This document shows positions 1 to 14,100 of a stretch of DNA of 64,000 bases, one piece after another; position 1 is the stretch's first letter, and every line of letters begins with the position of its first letter. The position numbers were made by a program, and so were the translations under genes. Origin of the DNA: Cyanoderma ruficeps (Eukaryota; Chordata; Aves; Passeriformes; Timaliidae); the NCBI GenBank assembly GCA_008694505.1, contig VZDJ01000090.1, positions 9,541,521-9,605,520 of the forward strand. The letters run 5' to 3'. The notes under the pieces are model-generated. The model did not search any database. It worked only from the letters and a program-made list of their open reading frames with translations, and was not told where the DNA came from.

Positions 1-820
1 ATACGAAGCCCTGCTCAATTCCCCTGCATCCATCTCTCACCTGTAACATGCAGTGATTCTTCGTCTGCTCTGTCAACCCCACATATTGAATCTGCCTGAG
101 ACTGAAGTTTCCCCAGCCCCTTAGGAACAGCAGATGTGTCTGCAGCATTAATATGTCACACTGTACATCCAGATGTAAGTGAAATACCAGCCCGACATGT
201 CCTCCAGTCTCCAGATCACCCTGCAAAAAGTTCTTACATAACCTTGTGAGGTCATTTCGAAGCACTGTTGAAAACTAAAGGATGTTAGCAGCCAAGCTGA
301 AAGCAAGCACTCTCAGAAATACACCCATTTTAGAAGAAAGCCCACTTGATTAGAACCAACCTGAGGACATTATGCTTAATCCAATGAGGGCATTTTTGCC
401 AGTTTACTTTTACAGGTGATTTGTCCTGTAGCATTTAAGTTAACAACAGTACCCACAGGCAGAAACTAATCCACTCGTATTCTGAACCTGTGGAAAGACT
501 AAGCAGAATTTTGCAAAGGTTATCTGCTTACACAAGACTAAACTAATGCAAGAGCTATACATGCCATAACAAAGAGGACTCAGAAGGATAGATGGCTGAA
601 CTGAACAATGGCAATGGGAATGTTTGTCTGCATTGAAATCTCCAGCAGCCAAAAGCAGTACTTGAGACAATTTTTTAAAATTAGGTGCCTGAAGTTAAGC
701 AACCACATTCATACGTAGGCAGTGGTGTGAGTGATTTGAGCTTATGAAGGACTCAAGTGACCACTGCTTACACTGGAATTACTCATCAAAACTCAGGTCA
801 TACACTTCTCAGCCTAGATT
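1..820. other. Intergenic DNA, nothing recognised
   Basis: AT-rich single-copy-looking sequence. Reading frames on both strands are short and lack family motifs. I see no recognisable repeat, RNA gene or promoter here. Confidence 0.5.
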
Positions 821-864
821 TAATTTAGACATTAAATCTACATATAGATTTAATGTCTAAATTA
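821..864. repeat. Perfect 20-bp inverted repeat with 4-base loop
   Basis: Bases 821-840 are exactly reverse-complementary to 845-864, with spacer CATA at 841-844. The arms are AT-rich and begin TAATTTAGAC. The pairing stops abruptly at both outer ends. A perfect 20-bp stem with so short a loop is not expected by chance in 64 kb. A replication template-switch event, which copies a strand back on itself, is the simplest explanation. It has no hallmark of a microRNA precursor, whose stem would be longer and imperfect with a larger loop. Confidence 0.9.
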
Positions 865-3800
865 GGAAGGAAATTTTGGAAATCTTGAGTTCTGAATCTT
901 AAAAAATGCTAGAAAAGTTTAACATAAACATGGTATCAAGTCCTCATATATGGTCAATCAGCATAGCCCTATTGGCATAATAAAAAAACATTGATTTTTT
1001 AATGAGCTGAAGATCTGGCTTTGCAGTCTGCTGTGGCATTTGTGTGTCCATGTATGGATAATATCTCTATATTGGCAGGGAGAGCTGGAGAGAAACAAGG
1101 GAACAGTCCCAGAAAGCAGGAGTTACAGGTTCAAGCCAAGATCTGCATCCAATCTGTTGTGCTATCTTGCACACATCACTTTGTAATTCTGAGCATTTTC
1201 CCAAACAAATCTTCACCTCTAGATACCTGCTTAGACTGTAAAACTCCTCTTATTATGTAGTCACACAATGCCGAGCAGAAACAGATTCTTAGCTCAGTTT
1301 GTGCCCTCACCTGTTATTCCAAACATTATCAATATTAAATATATCTGAATTTATAAAACCAACCCAGACTCTCTGACTTGGCTGCGTAAAATCTGCCCCT
1401 GACTCAGCAAAGAAAAAAATGCACCTGACAAGCCTTGAATCTACATCTGCCTAGGTTTGCACAGACTCCATGTAATGGATGTAACCGCACATGAAATGTT
1501 ACAATGACAATAAATACACATAAATCTACCAAACTGATGAGCATTCAGTCAGACCTGATTAATGATGCCCTCAAGAGCAGCACCAAGCTGCATTTTCATC
1601 CTTAAAAGTGAAAAGCAACAGTTTTAAAGGACATGAAGCAACAGAGAGGGCCATTTCTCTTCCGAGCCCTTGAGAAATTTTTCCAGCATGATTCTGCCCA
1701 TCAATACAAAAGCAATGCGTGGCAGCCAGAGCTCCAGGAGGTACAAAAGCCCCATCAGCTCCACCACAGGAGGGACACGAACATAATCTCTGCACCATGG
1801 TAGCAAAGGTGTTATCCAGTGCCTGAGCAGAGACTTACAGGAGAACTCCACACTCCCCACAGCTACCCTGGAGCACCCCTGCAATAAAGTGAGCAGCTCT
1901 GCCCTTCAGCCTCATACAACCAGGCAGGAAATCTCCAAAAGTTCCAAACCAGAGCTGGCCTTCATCCAGACAGTGCAAAGGAACACGAGTTCTGATCTGC
2001 CTGTGCCCATTCATGCAGGCAATGCCTAAAGAAATGCTCTGACCCACAGTCAGCTTGGGAATCAGCCTTAAGGACTCCTGTGCCCCATCCTGTTCCCACA
2101 CCAGCAGCTCTCTCTGCTAATCACATGCAAGTTTGTGCTGCCAGTGTTATTTAAATGGGCTGAATTGGTTTTCAGACTATTTAATAAATATTGCCTGCTG
2201 GCATAAAAGGGATTGAAGAGCTGGAGATCTCAAAGAGCCAAACATCCCTTTTGGCACCTTTGCTCTAATGATGCAACTGTGTCTGTCAGTCTCTGCCAGT
2301 CTCAGCAGACTGGCATTAAAGTGACGCTTCACACAGGAAAAAGTAAATAAACACATTATGCTCCATTTGATGCATAAACAGTGGGATTTTCATTAAAAGC
2401 CACCAAATGCAACTTCTAACAGCAATGAATTCTATTCTGTGATTCATTTGAAAACCATTGGCCAAGCAATAAAATCTGTCGTTGTGGAGTATTTTTATTT
2501 TAAATAATATGTGGAAATAGATTTATAATTGTTTTCTTCTGGGAGGACAAAGGAGTTCTGATAATTAGGGTACCTAGTTAATTACTAATCCTCTTCAAAT
2601 ATGGCTAACAGTCTGGTTTGTCAACATAGGTTAATAGAGACGAAAATGAAATGTGTCTGATTTTCCTAGTCACAGTACTTTCAGAAATAGCAGAGGTGTT
2701 TTTCCTCCCTTTTCCTACTGAGAAAGTACGATAGGTCATGGCAAGATCCTGGGCACAAGCACAACTAAGTTTTGATATTGAGCACTGTTAGCCTTCCTGG
2801 ATTCTCCCTGCCCCTTGGTCTAAGCCCTTGTGAGGTAACTCTAAAATTAATTCCAGCCATAAATATTAATTAAGTTCAGTTTTTGTATTCCTCATTGTTA
2901 CACAATCTCATAAAATAAAAACAAGCACAAGCAACCACTAAATGTTTGCTACTTTCTATAAAAGGGACTTCATAACATGGCAGATTTTTAGCCTTTGTTC
3001 TAAAAAGACAGCTTTGGAGATTTTTAGCATGAGAAATAACTCAGTTTTTTCAGTGCACGGTGGTTTTGACAGAAGACTGACCCTCAGCCATGTCTCTTTT
3101 CTGGTCTGAAGGTCAGTGCAATGGGCTGGGACCCAGGTGATTTTTGCCCTATTTCCCCCATTCTAATGTCATCCTTGAGGTATATCACTTTACTTCTGCA
3201 TGCTGTGGTCATCAGCTGCAAAACTCAGGTAGAGCTAAAAAATTCCTTTGTGAAGGAAAAAAAAAATTTCTCCCTCCAAATTGCTACAGATAAATTAGGC
3301 CCCATTATCCACATTGAAAAAAAATCGAGTCAACATTTTTGTTCTAACAGTATCATGGAAAGTCCAGTTACTCTCCAACATACACATATGCATTCATTTT
3401 ACCAAAAATTTAAGTATAATATAAGGACCACTTAGGTACCATTAATGAATCAGAAGGAAGATAAAATTAAATACTGTCTAATGAATAGTCTGCTTTCATC
3501 ATTATTAGATTCTCAGAAATATCATCCTAAGTTTTTTTCTTTTTTATATTCTTCTAACTCTGCACTTTTAATAGGCATTAAGGATAAAATTTCACAGACC
3601 TAACTTGAAGTCTTCAATGGATGAAGCGGAGTTCTTTTATTACACTTTAATAAATTGTTAATATTGAAGATAAATAATGAAATAACTACTGCCATGTAAG
3701 CCCTACTAACCATTACACAAATATGCTTTCTGACAAAATCTCAACTTATTACTAAAATATATAGCCCCTATGCAGGCAAAGGTAATATTTCTGACATTAC

Positions 3801-6800
3801 TATTTCTAGTAATAGTTTTAAGATAAAACCATATTTCTTTTTCTAAGACATGCTAGCTTTCATTTGAATAAGACACTCTGAAGCTGCATCCACTTGTTTG
3901 GCACTGCTTTACGTTTGTTAATGAATATAGTAGAGATGTATTACACACTCTGAGGTGACTGAAGTCTTGGACAGTGCCTTACATGGAGACATACAGAAGC
4001 AAACAAACACCCATGAGCATGGTTATGGCAATCCTGGACTGGCCTTCAGAGTTCTCCATCAAAGGTAGCACTTTCATAGCAAACACTCACTCTGCGGCAG
4101 CCTCCTGGCAGCAGATGTGTAATTCCAAGGTGAGTACAGGGCATGAGTTTTCTTCAATATTACAAGCTCATTTGAACCTGCACATCTAACTTCCCTCCAA
4201 ATTAACATTTGAAACGTCCATCAAAACATGTTACAGTTTTATGAAACTCCAGTGCAGTCCCATTACTCACTGGCATCTTTCATCTCAGCCTCCATCTCCT
4301 ATTTTCAACATTTCATTTTGGAAAACAAATGCAGGCATTTATACATTGTGCAGTCCCATGACTGCAGCATTGCTATTGATTTTTATGTGACATACCAAAC
4401 ATATCTACTCAGCAGGATCTGGGCTGGTGTAATGATTTCTGAAAAAAATCCACTTTTCACTTTATTAAGGATGTTTGGGGAAATAGCCCGGTAGTTTTAC
4501 AGGATACATTAAAACTGGAAAATAAAGCTCACTCAGCTACAGCTTTGTTTCTACTGCTAAGCTGTCTTCTCTTCAGGCAGAACCTGATTTGGGGTTCCTT
4601 CAGGGGGCTGCAAGAGCCCAGACAGAATCTGGGGAATCCTCACTATTCAAATTCATCATTTTTCCTGGAAGTAAGCAGAAACTACTGAGGTGCCATATAA
4701 ACACCAACCACCCTACACATGGCCATCAACAACAAATCGACACAAAGCCAAAAAAAGCCACCCAAACCTAGGGACACCACGTGCTTTGTTTCCTCCTGTC
4801 TCTGTCTTGCCACTTTTAATATACCAGAATGGTTCTTCCTTTTTCGTGAGGGCAGATGTTTGATTGTCATCTTGCTGCTCTCCTAGCAACCTGACTAATG
4901 TAAGCACATTTTTACTTTAGGTTATTTGTGTTCAAGACTAAGCAAACCATTGCAGATGCTCTGAAAATGGTTTAAAAAAAATTTTTATGGTATTTTCATT
5001 ATTTGTCCTGAGGCATTGTAACATCTCAGACTGCCAAAACATGAGCCAGGTCTCGAGGTTTCATTCATATCAATGAGAAATAAAATGGGATGTAACAAAG
5101 GCAAAAAGATGAGCTCAAAATCTTTCTAGTAGAAGAATCATTTGGATGATAAAGAGATGTGACCAGGGAATTCCTACAAGAGGATTGAAGAAAGGAATGC
5201 TTTATCAAAGGCAAATTTTCTTCTACTTCTTTATAAGAGGCTGGCAAAAACAAACTCAAGTATGCTTTAAAGTGAACATCCTATGACCTGTGATGTGAGT
5301 TTTATTGTGTTCTCATTCAATTTAAATGTTCTTCAGAATAGGCAAGATCTGGATTTTTTTTTTAAATGTAAAACAAGTAGGCAAACAAACAAAGCAATGA
5401 ACCCAGAGTTCTTTATACAAGGACAAGAAGATGATGCTCATCTTTAAGCAAAGAAAAAAAGACAAAGAGATTGGAAGCAAATATTTACCCATTTCCAATG
5501 CTCATCAAACATGTGATACATCAAAAGCCTGTAGATTTTTAAAGTAATTGTAGAATTCATTGAGAGCTTTTAATTGGATACACTGAGAGCATTACACATT
5601 TCTTGAGAATGCTGTAATTGCATCTGTAAATATTCTGAAGTGCACTGCCATGAGGCCATGCCCTCTGTATCTCCAGCCAGAATGCAAGAAATACTGGCCA
5701 GGGCACCCTTCAGGATGGTGGTTTGGAAACCACACGGTGCACCTGGGGATCAGTAAAGCTCAGGGTCTGAATGGAAATACACTGCTCTACTTTTAAGAGC
5801 TTCCAATATCCTAGGACATAACACAGTACACACTAAGGAAAAAGCAAACTGAGCTCTCATGCCTTTTTCATAACTTCCAGGTGGAAAAAGGCCAGAGCCT
5901 CTTTCTTAGGGCTTTTCTTGGAACAAACACAGATGTCTGGCACAGAATGTACATTTGTGTTTGTACTGGATGCCAAGCTGAAGTTCAGCTTTTCTTGATT
6001 TCTCTTCAGCCATTCATCATACGGATGGTCAAGTAATTTCTCTCTCAAGAGCTCCTTTATCAGTTTAAGAGCACCTGACCTCCGCTCAGCCCACAGATCC
6101 AGGAGGGGAAGCGAAGTGCAGACAGAGATGCCTGCAATTTACAGGCTGAGCCCCACAAAGCCCTCATGCACAACAGGGCCCTTGGGCAGAGAGCTTGGCC
6201 CCTGGCCCTCGGTGCCCCAATTCGAGTCACTCCAACTGCAGCAGCGATGAAATCAGCCACTCAAGTGGCTCCTGCTGCCTTCACAAGTGGGCATGGCCGC
6301 AGCCACCAGAGTCATGTGCCAAACACTCCTGTTGTCTGAACTGAAAAACTGTGGCAGGAGAAGGAATATTTAGGGATGAGAGCACCTGAAAAAAAAATGG
6401 GTGGAAGCAGCACCTACCACTATATTTTGTTCTGCTACTTGTAGTCCTTCTGTTAAAAAAAGACATAATATTAACTTCTGACAAATAATACCCATAGAAC
6501 TAAGAATTCCTGAAGCATTTCTGAATTCCTACATGAAAGCTGCTATATTTAATTTCTTATGACAAAATATGCAAACAATTACAGTTAAAACCAGTTATCA
6601 GATACTGAAGTACGAGGCAAAATGCCTTAAAAAATCGCATCTTCATTTTCAAAAGAATTCAAAGGCTACATGCCGTAGTTCAATATAGCAGACACCCCAA
6701 AAAATGTACTGTAGGTCTATCAGGTTTAATCAGAAGTTATTGTTAAGCACTAAGGATTGAAATAAAAACCTACAGAGCATTTACTTGCAATAAAATGCAA

Positions 6801-8056
6801 CCAATCAATAGAATAATGCTACCTTTTGCTTATCTATATTATTCACAAAACAAGAGCTGTGTAAGAAAAAATGTCAAAGAAGTAATTTGAAGCAATCTTT
6901 AATTAAAAATTCCTAAACATTTAGCAAGTAGCAAAATAACTTTCCTAACATTTTATTAAAAGCTCCAAGTGAATTGATAGATTGAAATCCAGTCAAATAT
7001 CTAAGCTGAGTGTAAAAGCCACTGCACATTTTAATAAAGGTGTCGCCAAAATAGTGTAATACTCTGCAATATTTCAACATAATATCTTGATTGCAAAATG
7101 TCTGAGTTCTTCCCACAAATCTGTGGAGAGGCAAAAAACCCTCACTTCCATCCATTCCTTCCTATTAAAAATCCACCCAGATAATTTGATTTTGAATAAA
7201 ACCCCAGAAATTCTTCTGAAAAGGATTGAATAGTTATGTGGAATTGCAGACAAAATTGAAGATAATTGATTTTTATGCATGGAAATTTAAATTAAGGCAG
7301 TTCATGTTTAGAGTGACAGAATAGAAGTGTGCCTGTTGAGTTAACACATTGCAAAATTCAGCTCTGATTAAACTCATCCAGATTTATATAAGGGGCTAGC
7401 CTAAGACGGCCTTTTGGGGGATAAAGCAAAAGTGAAGTTTGTCACGACATTTCACATCCTCTCACATACCAAAACCTGTGCTAGCAATTACAAAAGCAAG
7501 AATTTTGCTGGAAGATTGTTTTCTGCTTCCTATTCCTTCTGATTTTTATGTGAGTTTTAATATCATATATGCAAAAAAAAAAAAAAGATGGAAATATTTT
7601 CCCCAGAAAAGTTCAGACTGTGTTTCATAATTTCAAAGTCCATTTTCTAGCCTTTATTGGGTGAAAAAAAAAGAATTTCAGGTAAAAATATAAAACTGTG
7701 GACCACAACAGTGTGGCTGAATCCCTAAAACACTTCTCTGTTTGGACTGTGGGAAAAAAAATATAAATTATCAGAGCTGAAACATCACAGCGTATGGAAG
7801 TACTAGACTAGAGATGGCCAAGTTATTTCTACTCCCAAGTCACTTTACTATTAGATAAAATATTGACACATTTTTATATTGCTATACATTTCTAGAACAT
7901 TGCACTGGTTTGCAATTGTAAAGTCTTGGTTAATGGAGAAAAGGGCAGGAATTTTATGGAGACTTCAATGGAATGAGGTAAATCTAAAAGAGTCTTCAAG
8001 AGGTTTGTGTCAGGATGTGCCAGTGCACTTCTAGTCCATGAGAAACGGCACCATGG
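865..8056. other. Intergenic DNA, no supported gene
   Basis: About 7.2 kb of AT-rich sequence. Between 1571 and 2101 three overlapping minus-strand frames of 75 to 88 codons have somewhat protein-like composition, but they lie in different frames, show no motif I recognise and have no splice context. The patch at 6060-6310 is locally more GC-rich without identifiable repeat similarity. The remainder is ordinary AT-rich DNA with short A and T homopolymers, for example near 7577. Confidence 0.5.
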
Positions 8057-8143
8057 TTCCCGTTGTACCTTCAGACAGAAGAACAATAATTTGGGCTTGA
8101 ATTCCTGTTGTACCTTCAGACTGAAGAATAATAATTTGGGCTT
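8057..8143. repeat. 45-bp tandem duplication, two copies
   Basis: Bases 8057-8098 and 8102-8143 are near-identical 42-base segments repeated with a 45-base period; both contain GTACCTTCAGAC and end AATAATTTGGGCTT. They differ at only three positions. The second copy runs directly into an unresolved base at 8144, so the true array may contain more copies than the assembly shows. Confidence 0.85.
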
Positions 8144-8180
8144 NCAAACCAACAAACAAACAAACAAAAAACCCCCCCCA
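8144..8180. repeat. Unresolved base followed by (CAAA)n and C8
   Basis: One N at 8144 is followed by a CAAAC-type simple repeat to about 8170 and a run of eight C residues at 8172-8179. The plus strand is almost purely A and C here. The ambiguity code probably marks a gap closed inside low-complexity DNA. Confidence 0.85.
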
Positions 8181-11100
8181 CACAAAAGAAGTAAAAGATA
8201 ATAGTACATTAATGGAACAACAGCACAAACTTACCAAAATACTTAATTTATTCAAGTCTTTATTAAATACACACACACACAATAATATAGAAGTGGGCAT
8301 AAAACAATGCAGAATCAGAATGTTAACATTAAGAGAAAATACAGCAAAAATATTTCAAAAGAATAAACACAAAATGTGGTTTTCATTCAGAACATTGATT
8401 AAACTGCTTTCTTCGACAAAATATTTTTATTCATTCCCATAAATATTTGAAATAGTCCATCTCAAACTATTTTAACTACTGATAAGAGTAAATGTACATT
8501 TGAAAGCTAAAGCAATATGCTGGCTTGCTATACTTATTTTATATAAAAGAAAGTATCCTTGCCAGCAACTTATTTCTTACTCGAACTCTTTCTGGAATGT
8601 GACTTATCCAGCAAAGCATAACAGCAGAGCTTTGAAGCAGAAGAGAGGAGTGAAAAATGCTAAAAGCTCAAAGGCACAGAAAATACCATACAAAAGCCAG
8701 TGGCACAAATATCTGCACAATCCAGAGGACCAACAAGGCACAGGAATATTTTCTTGTGGTGCATGGGTGAGCTGGAAGCAATTAGGGAAAAACAACCCCT
8801 CAGTGCTACTTACAAGCATTAAGCAACACTCACGACTGCAGCACAGTGAATCGGCGCCTGCCACGGCCAGCTGCCATTTCCAAAGTGCTGCTCCAACAGT
8901 GGTTTGTGGAAAGAAGCCTAAGAGGGATAAATGTCTGCAGGAGCCCCAGGGACATGCAACTGCTCTACAGACATTAAAAATAGCTGCGCGAATTCCTGCT
9001 CTGACAACACGTCTAGCAGAAAGGTCCTCGGCCCCAAGTAAGTTACAAATGGATACTATAAACCTGGGAAGTCCCTTAAAGTCTCACCCTGGGCCAGCCA
9101 GACAGATCCCACAGGCTCCTTGGCTTGAAGCTGAATGCTGATGAGCAAAACCAAGAAGAGAGATATAGTTTGGGGATAAAGCAGAAAATGAATTTTCTGA
9201 ATAGAAAGCCGTGCCTGGCTTCCTTAATCCATGCAGGTTGGGAGTAATTGCAGTGATTCCACAAAGCTCAATCACAGAGGGTACAGTGGTTAGATGGTCA
9301 TGTCTTTGGCAGACAGTGGTTCATACTAATAATGTTCCAGGCTTTCAAAAGCAGCCTGTATGTCTAAATCAATTACTTCCTGCAGCCCTTGTGTGCGGTA
9401 AGCAAGCAACACTATCTCTTTTCTGAGATAAGGAAACCAGAAGGAACTGAAATCATTACAACAGGAATGTGCAGCAGACAGGACAAGGACCCCATATTTC
9501 TTTTGTTTAGAGTTGTGCTTTAAAGAATTTCTCCAGCCTGTTTCTCTTTCTCCTTTTGTTACTCACTGTTATCTCTTCAGATTTCAAAAAGTTAGTTAAG
9601 CACCAGAAAATGTGCAGAACTGCTGAAGCGCCGCTAAAAAGGGCTCTGTAAGCCTTAAGAGCCCTACAAGGGCTTTCCTACAAGAGAAGTGCTTCAAGCT
9701 TTGGCCTTGCCATTTAAAAATGCCATCAGATGGTATTTGCAAAGAAAAACATGAAAACCATGCAAAATGCAAACTTTTATTTAGAATGAAGGTTGATAAC
9801 TCAAACATGTACCTGGAGTAGCTGCAGTGTTTAATAAAACATTCAACATGGACAGCGATTTGATACTTGACACCATTTTATCCATGAAAAATATTAAACA
9901 TGTTCTATTCATCCTCAAAATTACTTCAAGAGAGGCAATTTAATAATGAGGATGATTGCTGTGGCTAGCCCAGGATAAGACTTCTCAGGGGGTTCCCCAA
10001 ATTTTTAGGATCTGTTTATAACTTGGGGCCAAAGATCTTTCCACTAGCCTCCTAGAAAGAAGCAAGATGTGTGCTGTCTGAGGAGACTAAGAAGGTTTAT
10101 TATTATATTTCTGATTTGCTCAGCATTCCCACTGGACATGCCCACGCTTTCCCTTGCAGTTTATCCAAGGGTATCTTTACTAAAAAGCACAGTGGATGGA
10201 ATTCCAGCTCTACTGACGCTAATGGCAAAAACTCACAAGTATTTTGATGAAACTCATCTGGTATTAATTTCCTGAGTCAGACTACAATTTTGGTCACTAT
10301 TTGAGAGAAAAAATCAAAATCTGCACAATAATCTTTGTGACCAGATGGGAAAACTATTATGCTACAAGAAATACATCTGGTGTGGGGTGTCCATGCATGC
10401 AGTCTATAACTCAGGGGCATTATAGAATAATCCTATATACTGTACAGATATGTGAATTAGAATAGAAGCAATCCAACTGTGGAAGGACAGGCATCTACCC
10501 AGTTGAGAGGGTTTAAAAGTAGCTCATATTTCTGTCCACTTTGTACAGTATGCAGTGATGCCATTTTCTCACTGACAAAAAAATATTTGCATTAAATCCC
10601 TTTTATGATATATAAGCTTAATTATAATGTAAACATAATCTTATGTTACAAAAACGACTTCTAATTGGATATATAATTCTATAAGAAAGACTTTGTATAC
10701 TGGTTTACTACAAATCTGCTGCACCTCTTCTTCATTTCTGTTCTGTGCTGGCAGCAGATAACCAGGTTTTTTTAAAAGCAATAGGATTTACCAAAAATGT
10801 CTCTCAGTCCAGCATTATTTCTACTTTAAGTCAGAGACCTACAGAAAGAATTGAAAGATGACGACCTATTCCATACTTTGACAAAAAGCCATGCTAAAAG
10901 TATTGATAAAACAATAGGAGAAAAATAAATCAAGCAATATCTTCAAAGTCTAGCGTATAGGGTGTTTCACTGTTCCAATACAATATAAAAGAGAGAGTTG
11001 GTAGAGAGCCCAATTATTGCCTTGAGTGCAGTATCAGTATTGCTCATGTCTTCGAAGAACTTTCTGAATTTTCCAGTAAGTTCATAAAGCTCTTTCAGGC

Positions 11101-14100
11101 TGCCTAAGAACTGACAAAGAACTTCACTTTCTGAGGCAAAAAGTGATGTCCACATCAGAAACAGCTGCGTTAGGAGATTCTGACAGATTCCTTTTGTCCC
11201 CAGGGTCATTTCTTGGTGAGGTACATTTGTTCCTACCACTAAAATGCTGCAGGCAGAATCCTCACTTGGCACAGATGCTTTGTGCAGACTTGTCAAGGAG
11301 CAGCCTGGGCATCCTAACCAAAATTTATGTCCTAATTTCAGGGAAACTATGCCATAAGCAGCCACTTCCCCACAGTGTGCCTCTGGAAGCTTCTAGCGCA
11401 GAAGAGTGCTTGAGCTGCAGAAAGTGTAGGTGAATCCAAGCAACCAGCATGAGTGTGTGTGTTATGTAGGAAAACTCCAGAGGAGTTAGTGTCAGAGGGA
11501 TTCTTTCTTGGTGTCCTGATTTTGTACCTAATCTTCTAATCTTTGATGGCACTAACTGCTGAAAATAGGGAGGACCGCTCCTTTCAGCTGCTGCTGACAA
11601 AGGATGCAATGTGGCCGTGGCAGAGCACATAAACAGGGCCACCAGTGCTGACAGGAATTACAGACTCTGTAGACTCCATAGGCAGCATTTGAACCACAAA
11701 TACAAACACAGTGTTAAATAGAGCGAGGTACAAGGGCGAGGAGTTCAGTGAGGAACAAGCAAGATGTGTAGGCTAAGACCCATAGATTTCTGAATATCTC
11801 TCTATGAATTGACTTATATAAAACCTCTGGAAGGGCAAAATAAGCATTCAACATCTATATTTCTGCAACTGTCACCTGGAATGTCTGCATTCCCATTTTG
11901 GTTCTGGCATTGATTCCCTTTGTGTTCTTGGCAAGACAATTAGCAGTACCAAGTTACGCAACAGAGGTACTTATTCTGCAAACATAGAAGGGTTGCAACC
12001 TGCTTTAATATTTTCACTCATAAAAACAAGAGATTATAAGAATAATATATATCCTTTCTGCTCCCAGCTGGTTATGAGATTCAATGTTTTTCCAGTTCTT
12101 TGAAAACATAAAGACTGACACTGAAATCAAGTATTTTTGATAAGTTGTTTATGTGCCATAAAGACAGCATGATTATCAGAGATGTTCTGCAAAATGATCT
12201 ATTGCCTCCTCTTAATGCAGTTTTTCTCAACAAGGTGTAACTTATCTTGTATAACGGAGTGTTGGAGGAGGAAACACAGTGGGAATATTTTGAGTACTTC
12301 TATATCCAGTAGATCATAAGCCAAGACAGATATTCTAGATAGGCAGAGTTGTCTTCCTCCTTGTACAGGTCCCACCACTTTGGTACCTCTCATTCAAACA
12401 AGCCCGCACTTGGACCATCACCTCTATCTTTACCTCACTGATGTACTACTCTACCTTAAGCAATAAGAAGGAGATACAGATTTTAGGAGGTTTGAATCAC
12501 TTAGACTGCAATGATTCTCCTGAATCATACCTAAGGCAGTGTAACCCTTCTGGAGCAACATTCTCTGCAGGGGATGATGCATACATGCAAGAAAAACAAT
12601 AGAAAAAGTTTCTTCTTCCCATTTCCCTTCTTCACCTTTGGCTGATTCCACCTAGCTTGTGTGCTTCTGAAATATTATTTTCAGATATCCACATGTGGGG
12701 ATAAGCCCCTGAAGTGTTAGATCAGATGGTCATGAACAAAACCCAGTGATCCCTCAACAAACTCAAAAATGCTAGCACTGAGAGATGCTCAGAGGGCACC
12801 TAAATCTCAGCTTTGTGAGGAAAAGCGGGAATAATGGTTTCAACAACAACTAAAGAAGTCAGCTGCCAAATGCCCCTGCCATCCCCAACCAATCCCATTG
12901 CCTAGGTTCCTCTCTCAGGGACCTCCTCACCCATCCTTAGTACACTCAGGGAAACATTTTGTGTGATTCTGCATATACGTGAACTTTCATATGTGTTTTA
13001 ATTTCTTTCAAAAATACTCAGAACTTCTCTCAAGTCACACGTCTGTGCCAAATTCAGGCTGTCTGAAGACCACAGACATAACGTAGTAAACTGGGTAAAT
13101 TGATATCAAAGGATTTCAGTATTTACTACTAACTGTGCAAGAAGTGCATGTAGCCAAAATAAGAAAGGGAATAGCACGCAATGGTGAGCATATAGGAGAC
13201 TAAGTTCTGGGCTGGAAAAACAGACTATTAGCAGTTTTCCTCTGAAATGCTTACAATTTTGTGGTCTCTGCCCTCTACTCTCCATTCTGTATCTTTGTTT
13301 TTCTCACCTCAATAATGAATTTATCAAATTTCTTGACCACAGTCTGGAATAGACCCTACAGGAAAACTTGCAAACCAAGAGGGTTTGTTGGCTTTTCCCA
13401 TATGCATTAAATGCTCCATATGTATAAATAGAGCTTGGAAGAGCCTCTGTCAATCTGACTTCAGTACTACTCTAAATGTCTGAATATAATGTTTTAGAAC
13501 TTTTTATTATTTTTGTAAAAAGAGCCTTGCTTCCCTTGTGCAATTGCCATGAGATTCCAAGACAGAGTTGTTACTACTACAGGCATCAGATTTAAAGAGC
13601 TTAACATAACTGTTATAAAGGAAAGCATTATCTCTATGCACAAATGTATGCAAACATAGGGATATGTGTGGAGGTGTAAGTGCTTGTACATATATTTATC
13701 TGTATGTATTCCCGTTTTTGTATACATTCCTCCCTCATCCTACCATCACAACGGCAGAAGTAATTTTGAGGCTTATTTCTAAGCAAAATAAATTGCCTCC
13801 TGGCAATTCCATTTTCAAAATGTTTCAGTAAATTGTTTTGTTAAGAGTAACATCATTTTCATCTCACCTAATCATTATTCGTCTTAACAGTGTTTTCCTT
13901 TTAAAAATACATTGCTTTATACTACTAAGTTTTGCTGATTTATAAACTTCACTGCCCCTAAACTAGCAATAGTGCAGAGCATGCTGATTACATGACTAGA
14001 TTGGATGTGACTATGCCTGAACTCCTTTCTGAAAATGAGGTCTGAGCTACAAGGCTGCATTGTCTTCACTATGACTGAAAACAAGGACACAAATAACACA

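Noticed and set aside
821..864. MicroRNA precursor
   Set aside because: The stem is too short and perfect and the loop too small for a typical precursor.
1571..2101. Three overlapping minus-strand frames suggesting a decayed gene
   Set aside because: I could not join them into any family I recognise, and no splice sites or poly(A) tail support a gene or retrocopy.
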